Of a stretch of DNA of 64,000 nucleotides, positions 61,501 through 64,000 are shown one piece after another (positions within the stretch are counted from its first letter, which is position 1; each line of letters opens with the position of its first letter). Below the pieces are notes generated by a model, which was given only the letters and a program-made list of their open reading frames with translations, was not told the origin of the DNA and searched no databases. The stretch is from Enoplolaimus lenunculus. Its lineage: Eukaryota > Nematoda > Enoplea > Enoplida > Thoracostomopsidae. The translations under genes and the position numbers were made by a program. Location: the NCBI GenBank assembly GCA_030248215.1, contig JASANG010003380.1, positions 62,001 through 126,000 on the forward strand. The letters are read 5' to 3'.

Positions 61501-63472
61501 CCCTGTTCGAAGTTTTGCCCAAAGTTGACCGTGACGGAAATCGAACCTTGGCACTCTTGCGCTCGAGCCATGCATACTACTACCACTACGCAATGTTGTC
61601 GATTGTAACAACTCATATTGCGGTATATGTGCAGATATATGGCAATTTTTGTTGCTTTACATACACTTTATAGTGCATTATTACAGACATTTCCCTGTTT
61701 TCCGCAAATTTACAACTATTTTGCAATATTCTCGCCGCCCTTTTGGGCTGGAGGGGGTATATTGTCATTGACTCCATTTTTAAAGGACCATCTGCTCGTT
61801 TTACCTACTGCTGGTCTACCACAAGCGGTATCTGCTCAACCAGTTGTGGTCAGTAGAAAACCAAGGAATAATTCTGGCGAAAGGTGACACAAAACCTTCC
61901 TAACATACAATTCTCTGAGGGTTGTCAAAAATTGAACCAATGGGAAGCGAGGACGTTTACGGCGCACGCCCATTACTCTGATAATAATAGGTGACACTTA
62001 ATACTTTTATCCCATCTCCATTGGTTATCTTTTGGTTCGTTGACCAGAGCTGTCCAATAGGCTTTCGCTTGCTTTCTTGCTCGATGACGCAGTTGTGTAA
62101 TGAGAAACCAGTGTTCTAAAATTGCAAACTTTTCATTTTACAGCGCATTTATGCAAATTCGCTACGATATGAAAAGCCTCTAAAGCTGGTTAGTAAACGT
62201 GGCTCATTGAAGCGAACGGATTTTTCACGGGAGTGCAATAGAGAAAGCCTAAAGTTTAGAATAATCTTTTCTGCGTCCCATGTATAGAACAAGGTCGGAA
62301 CAGTAATATAAGAATATTCCTAAGTATAAGCATAAGCCTAAGCATAAGGATGAGCCGATTCCTAAGCCTAAAGCCAAAGCCTACGCAAAACAATTAGTCT
62401 ATCGCTTAAACCGACTCGATCACAGCCCCTCCAGAAAACGATCCGGCCCTGTTCTATACATGGCCCTTTATAGCTTAGGCTAGGCTTAGGTATAAGCGCA
62501 CACTTACGTTTAGGCGTAGGATTAACCTTAGGCGTACACGTTAGCTAAAATTCAGGCTTTATAGGTTGTTCCTTCACGTTTAGGCTTACGCTTAGAAATA
62601 TGCTTATACTACAGCTACTTCAATGTTCTATACATTGGCCGTAAAACTGTTACGTTCTGCTAGGCTTTTGCAAAATGTACGCTGCAGCATGCGCCTATAG
62701 ATTCGTACACCTACGGACTAAAAATTAAGCTGTTGATGCAAGAAATAATTAGCTTAGGTGCTCTGGTCCCGCGATACCCAAGGATTCGTTAAAAGCAGCG
62801 GAACCGGAAAACAAAATGCTTTTACAACGACACAACGTTAATTTGACAGTGAAATTTTAATACAAAAGCCTACTAAACGCGATGTTTATTCTAATGCAAC
62901 TTCCACAATATCATGTGTACACCAGGTAACTTTTGAAGATATAGTGTTATGGACACTGCAGCCAATAAAAGCTTCAGTATGCTAGACGCTGGAGACAAAC
63001 AGCTTCATGTGTGCACGGTCCAATAGCCAAGGGGGGTAGGGGGCTCAGTCCCCCCTGGAAAAAATTTGGCCCCTCCTAAAAATTTCCAACCTGACGTATA
63101 AGTCATTGAAAAACCTCGAATTCCCCTCATGAAAATTTTTTAGCCCCAATAGCAAGGTGAGCTGGTTTTGGGCCTGATTGCGCAGAACAGTGAAACCAAA
63201 AAAGCTTTTTAGTGTCCCCGACCCTACGCCCTCAAAAGCCACATGGTACACGCATGATATTGTGGAAATTGCATAAAACGTTTAAAAACGAATATTTTTG
63301 CCTGTGATGCTACCTGTAACATTAACGTAATCAATGAGGTTGGCGGCACTCATCAAACAATGGGTTCGAGCCGCGAACCATGGTTGTGTTTCTTGACTGC
63401 CGTGATAACAGGACGAACCATAAAGGCCCCAGCGGTCCATAGACGGCAGCACCCCACATTGCCAGTATGAAG
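50569..63472 (-). CDS. Selectin/Furrowed-like receptor: C-type lectin, three sushi, TM, long tail (5' end beyond window)
   Basis: Eight exons on the minus strand, written high to low: 63472-63314, 61250-61071, 60038-59856, 58210-58025, 55834-55649, 54307-54215, 53760-53685, 52594-50569. All junctions fit (phase 1 up to the membrane exon, then phase 2), giving about 1,028 residues. Order: C-type lectin domain, three sushi (CCP) domains, a short stalk, a transmembrane helix, and a 674-residue cytoplasmic tail ending with tyrosine motifs. Lectin plus sushi plus membrane helix is the plan of vertebrate selectins and Drosophila Furrowed, which are cell-adhesion receptors. The signal-peptide exon must lie above 64000. 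A central lectin exon between 61250 and 63314 may have been missed. AATAAA on the minus strand at 50488-50483 fits the 3' end. Confidence 0.82.
52623..53057 (-). mobile_element. TTAGGC element split by a GAGTC MITE
   Basis: GGCCAATGTTACTTTGAGGG to GACGCCCCTTAAAGTAATAT; CTTTAAGGGGCG subfamily, interrupted at 52682-52879. It begins about 30 bp upstream of the cytoplasmic-tail exon. Confidence 0.85.
52682..52879. mobile_element. Mariner-type MITE, GAGTC family (nested)
   Basis: CACTGTAAAAAATGGGGAGT to TTCTTTACAGTG with TA on both sides, inserted into a TTAGGC element. Confidence 0.85.
53364..53616. mobile_element. Mariner-type MITE, GAGTTGA family
   Basis: TACTGTTAATTCCAATGAGT to CTGGAATTTACAGTG. 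It lies 69 bp beyond the donor side of the transmembrane exon. Confidence 0.8.
53685..53760 (-). CDS. Transmembrane exon
   Basis: A 76-nt exon encoding LIAGFVAAVLLLLLLVLIIA followed by GWAWK. With the next exon it gives WKKRK, a basic stop-transfer signal. One complete membrane helix, type I orientation. Confidence 0.9.
54065..54208 (+). mobile_element. TTAGGC element abutting the stalk exon donor
   Basis: GGACCCATGTAAACTTCAAG to CCCTGTTCTATACATTGGC. Its right tip starts at +7 of the minus-strand donor at 54214. Confidence 0.82.
54215..54307 (-). CDS. Stalk exon before the membrane helix
   Basis: A 93-nt phase 1-1 exon encoding FETLKDSIAGVYTSQRNN...YDGMENYT, a hydrophilic juxtamembrane stalk with one N-glycosylation site (NYT-N). 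A TTAGGC element starts at position +7 of its donor and leaves GTAAAA intact. Confidence 0.75.
54762..55161. mobile_element. GC-rich hairpin element with 31-bp repeats
   Basis: GGGTTGCGCTATACTTGACG to AAAGTATAGCGCAACCC, inserted into a hAT-like element. Confidence 0.8.
54791..54960 (+). repeat. 31-bp tandem repeats
   Basis: Five full copies and one partial copy of a 31-bp unit beginning GTCTGTCACCGTGCGTCACC and ending in GGCGCC, directly adjacent with no spacers. Confidence 0.9.
55438..55592. mobile_element. GTAGCCAGAGGGGG-family element
   Basis: TTTCAACATTGCTTGTATGT and AGCAAGGTGAACTGGTTACG match the family. Confidence 0.55.
55649..55834 (-). CDS. Sushi domain 3 exon
   Basis: A phase 1-1 exon: IDCGTPDNITNGYLTF, VSYSCKSGFKLVN, RHCMATGQWRPDPPVC, a complete sushi domain with four cysteines. 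The donor is G|GTGAGC. Confidence 0.88.
55835..56722 (-). other. Intron of the lectin receptor, nothing recognised
   Basis: A 60-codon open frame on the minus strand (55995-56180) has no domain; AGCGAGCGAAAAC-like words recur but no element ends are clear. Confidence 0.5.
56723..57154. mobile_element. GACCCGAATAAGAG-family MITE
   Basis: CTGTAGTGATCCGAATAAGA to CTTATTCGGGTCACTACAG, TA-flanked. Confidence 0.85.
57364..57614. mobile_element. Mariner-type MITE, GAGTTGA family
   Basis: CACTGTAAAATCCAGTGAGT to CTGAAATATACAGTG, TA-flanked. Confidence 0.8.
57740..57991. mobile_element. Mariner-type MITE, GAGTTGA family
   Basis: CACTGTAAATTCCAATGAGT to CTGGAATTTACAGTG. It ends 33 bp from the donor of sushi exon 2. 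Confidence 0.85.
58025..58210 (-). CDS. Sushi domain 2 exon
   Basis: A phase 1-1 exon: FCGDLPVVENGNAQ, FRCRIGYRLNRG, IIQCQIDGTWSRNVPVC, a complete sushi domain. Its 5' part and acceptor are copied several times, in both orientations, in the palindromic repeat upstream (58211-58740). A mariner-like element ends 33 bp past its donor. Confidence 0.88.
58151..58740. repeat. Palindromic tandem repeat copied from sushi exon 2
   Basis: AATCATTAAGCAGTTGAGCA recurs at 58151 (in the exon), 58384 and 58615, a period of about 232 bp. Between these, inverted copies (GCATTTTAGCAATCTTCTGC, TCTACCGGTAGTGTAAATAG) form hairpin arms. The copies carry the exon's acceptor and first 20 or so codons. Confidence 0.85.
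58795..58892. mobile_element. GTAGCCAGAGGGGG-family element (short)
   Basis: AAAATTTTCTAGGAGGGGGC to CCCCTCTGGCTACGGGCCC. Confidence 0.55.
59209..59424. mobile_element. GC-rich hairpin element, partial
   Basis: Starts GGGTTGCGCTATTC; the core alternates GCTGCTGC and GCCGTCCG palindromes. The right tip is not clear. Confidence 0.5.
59856..60038 (-). CDS. Sushi domain 1 exon
   Basis: A phase 1-1 exon that encodes one complete sushi (CCP) domain: FCASPGVPENGGVM, YYYCSYGFVIQG, KRECTVNGTWTDAAPEC, with four cysteines and the conserved tryptophan. Donor C|GTAGGT was chosen over a GT four bases downstream because only it keeps phase with the next exon. Confidence 0.85.
60257..60561. mobile_element. 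GACCCGAATAAGAG-family MITE (shortened)
   Basis: Starts GTTGTGATCTGAATAAGAAC and ends CTCTTATTCGGGTCAATACA; the middle is missing. Confidence 0.7.
61071..63472 (-). CDS. C-type lectin domain (two exons)
   Basis: Exon 63472-63314 reads SYWQCGVLP...RWGLYGSSCYHGS...WFAARTHCLMSAANLIDYV, the first half of a C-type lectin fold (YGSSCY, then a tryptophan and helix ending in HCLMSAANL). Exon 61250-61071 reads LEFWSTRTD...YAAVMAREADWDW...HYWICKS, the second half, ending in the typical W-x-C. The link is in phase, but the WIGL-type core and a calcium-binding EPN or QPD motif are not seen. Sugar binding is therefore uncertain and one exon may be missing. Confidence 0.75.
61251..62276 (-). other. Intron of the lectin receptor; possible hiding place of a lectin exon
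   Basis: I searched for the missing middle of the lectin fold and found no convincing WIG motif. A tRNA-like piece and a TTAGGC-element tip (near 62220) are present. Confidence 0.4.
61520..61602 (-). other. tRNA-like box A/box B sequence
   Basis: The minus strand reads TTGCGTAGTGGTAGTAG ... AAGGTTCGATTTCC, at tRNA-like spacing, but no full cloverleaf is seen. Confidence 0.3.
62277..62465 (-). mobile_element. TTAGGC element, GTATAGAACAAGGTCG subfamily
   Basis: CCCATGTATAGAACAAGGTC to GCCCTGTTCTATACATGGCC. Confidence 0.8.
62466..62642 (+). mobile_element. TTAGGC element, left tip missing
   Basis: Opposite to and directly after the previous copy; GCTTAGGCTAGGCTTAGG to TTCTATACATTGGCC. Confidence 0.65.
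62893..63274. mobile_element. MITE, TTCCACAATATCATGCGTAC family (interrupted)
   Basis: ATGCAACTTCCACAATATCA to TGATATTGTGGAAATTGCAT. A second element, 63020-63180, sits inside. Confidence 0.8.
63020..63180. mobile_element. GTAGCCAGAGGGGG-family element (nested)
   Basis: AATAGCCAAGGGGGGTAGGG to AGCAAGGTGAGCTGGTTT, nested in 62893-63274. Confidence 0.6.
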
Positions 63473-63614
63473 CTGTAAGGATAATAAAATTATAATGGTT
63501 GAATTTATCTTTGAGTGTCTCAATACCTTGAAAGGAATGATAGGTTATGCTTAATTAGAAACATGAAATATAGGCTGGGTTTCTGAAATCTTAGTTAAGT
63601 TTGTATACATTTAT

Positions 63615-63705
63615 GTTTTATCGTCAGGGGCAGACAGTTTTTCCGTGGTCTTGCTGTGGAGTAAGTTTAAGGTTTAGACAAATTTTTTGCTTAGGCTTAA
63701 ATACA
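63615..63705 (+). mobile_element. TTAGGC element, left end only
   Basis: GGGGCAGACAGTTTTTCCGT then TTTTTTGCTTAGGC; runs into the 88-bp duplication. Confidence 0.55.
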
Positions 63706-63850
63706 CACAAAATAAATTGTCTTAAAAATTTTAAGACTCCTACTTTCTTAAATTTCCAAGACTAGACAAATTTTTTGCTTAGGCTTAAATACACACAAAA
63801 TAAATTGTCTTAAAAATTTTAAGACTCCTACTTTCTTAAATTTCCAAGAC
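63675..63850 (+). repeat. Exact 88-bp tandem duplication
   Basis: Both units start TAGACAAATTTTTTGCTTAG and end CTTAAATTTCCAAGAC; they look identical, so the duplication is recent. Confidence 0.9.
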
Positions 63851-64000
63851 ATCGATGTCTTGTATTTCAGACATTAATAGCTTTAAATGGCTTAGAAAAT
63901 TTGTGCTTAAATGGTTAAAATGTAAATGTTTTATATTCAAGAAATTGCTATATCCAATTTATAAGACACAAATCTCTTTCTTTCAAGAAATGGTTGTCTT
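63690..64000. repeat. AAGACA/TGTCTT repeat (runs off the window)
   Basis: Many AAGACA and TGTCTT words; inverse partner of 170-410. Confidence 0.5.

Noticed and set aside
61780-61890. Missing middle exon of the lectin domain
   Set aside because: The minus-strand frames here are interrupted by stops and lack the WIGL-type core.

Overview
The window looks like AT-rich, intron- and repeat-rich nuclear DNA of a nematode. Two things point there: a von Willebrand A + zona pellucida (ZP) cuticlin of the CUT-6 type, a nematode cuticle family, and the very frequent hexamer TTAGGC, which is the nematode telomere unit but here sits inside small transposon-like elements. The species cannot be named; intron length and repeat load are unlike Caenorhabditis.

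Layout. (1) 1168-21762, plus strand: a 15-exon gene for a secreted protein of 744 residues with a signal peptide, two VWA domains and a ZP domain. All 14 exon junctions keep phase. Its introns are filled with small terminal-inverted-repeat (TIR) elements and one non-autonomous LTR-type element with a 5-bp target duplication (4915-9274). (2) 21763-32271: no convincing gene; a dense field of small elements and GC-rich hairpin elements, one with five perfect 76-bp repeats. (3) 32417-34552 (plus) and 43782-45611 (minus): two single-exon paralogues for secreted, probably GPI-anchored proteins made of a duplicated module that pairs a fibronectin-III-like region with a C-x3-C-W-x-Y motif. (4) 40194-41837 (plus), between them: a single-exon secreted protein with about six 62-residue repeats. 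(5) 63472-50569, minus strand, 5' end beyond the window: a selectin/Furrowed-like receptor with C-type lectin, three sushi domains, a transmembrane helix and a long cytoplasmic tail ending in a YDVP motif. All five products appear to be secreted or cell-surface proteins, so the locus has an extracellular-matrix/cell-surface flavour, but nothing shows that they act together.

Repeats. At least ten families of short non-autonomous elements recur. The most striking has about 38 copies: tips of the form GGCCnATGTAAAGA and a core array of TTAGGC that always points the same way relative to its ends. Others are mariner-like (TA targets), piggyBac-like (TTAA targets, with a tRNA-like core), hAT-like (8-bp duplication) and Harbinger-like GC-rich hairpins. 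Several local duplications have copied exon edges: the acceptor of exon 2, the donor of exon 13, the signal-peptide start of the 711-residue gene and the front of a sushi exon.
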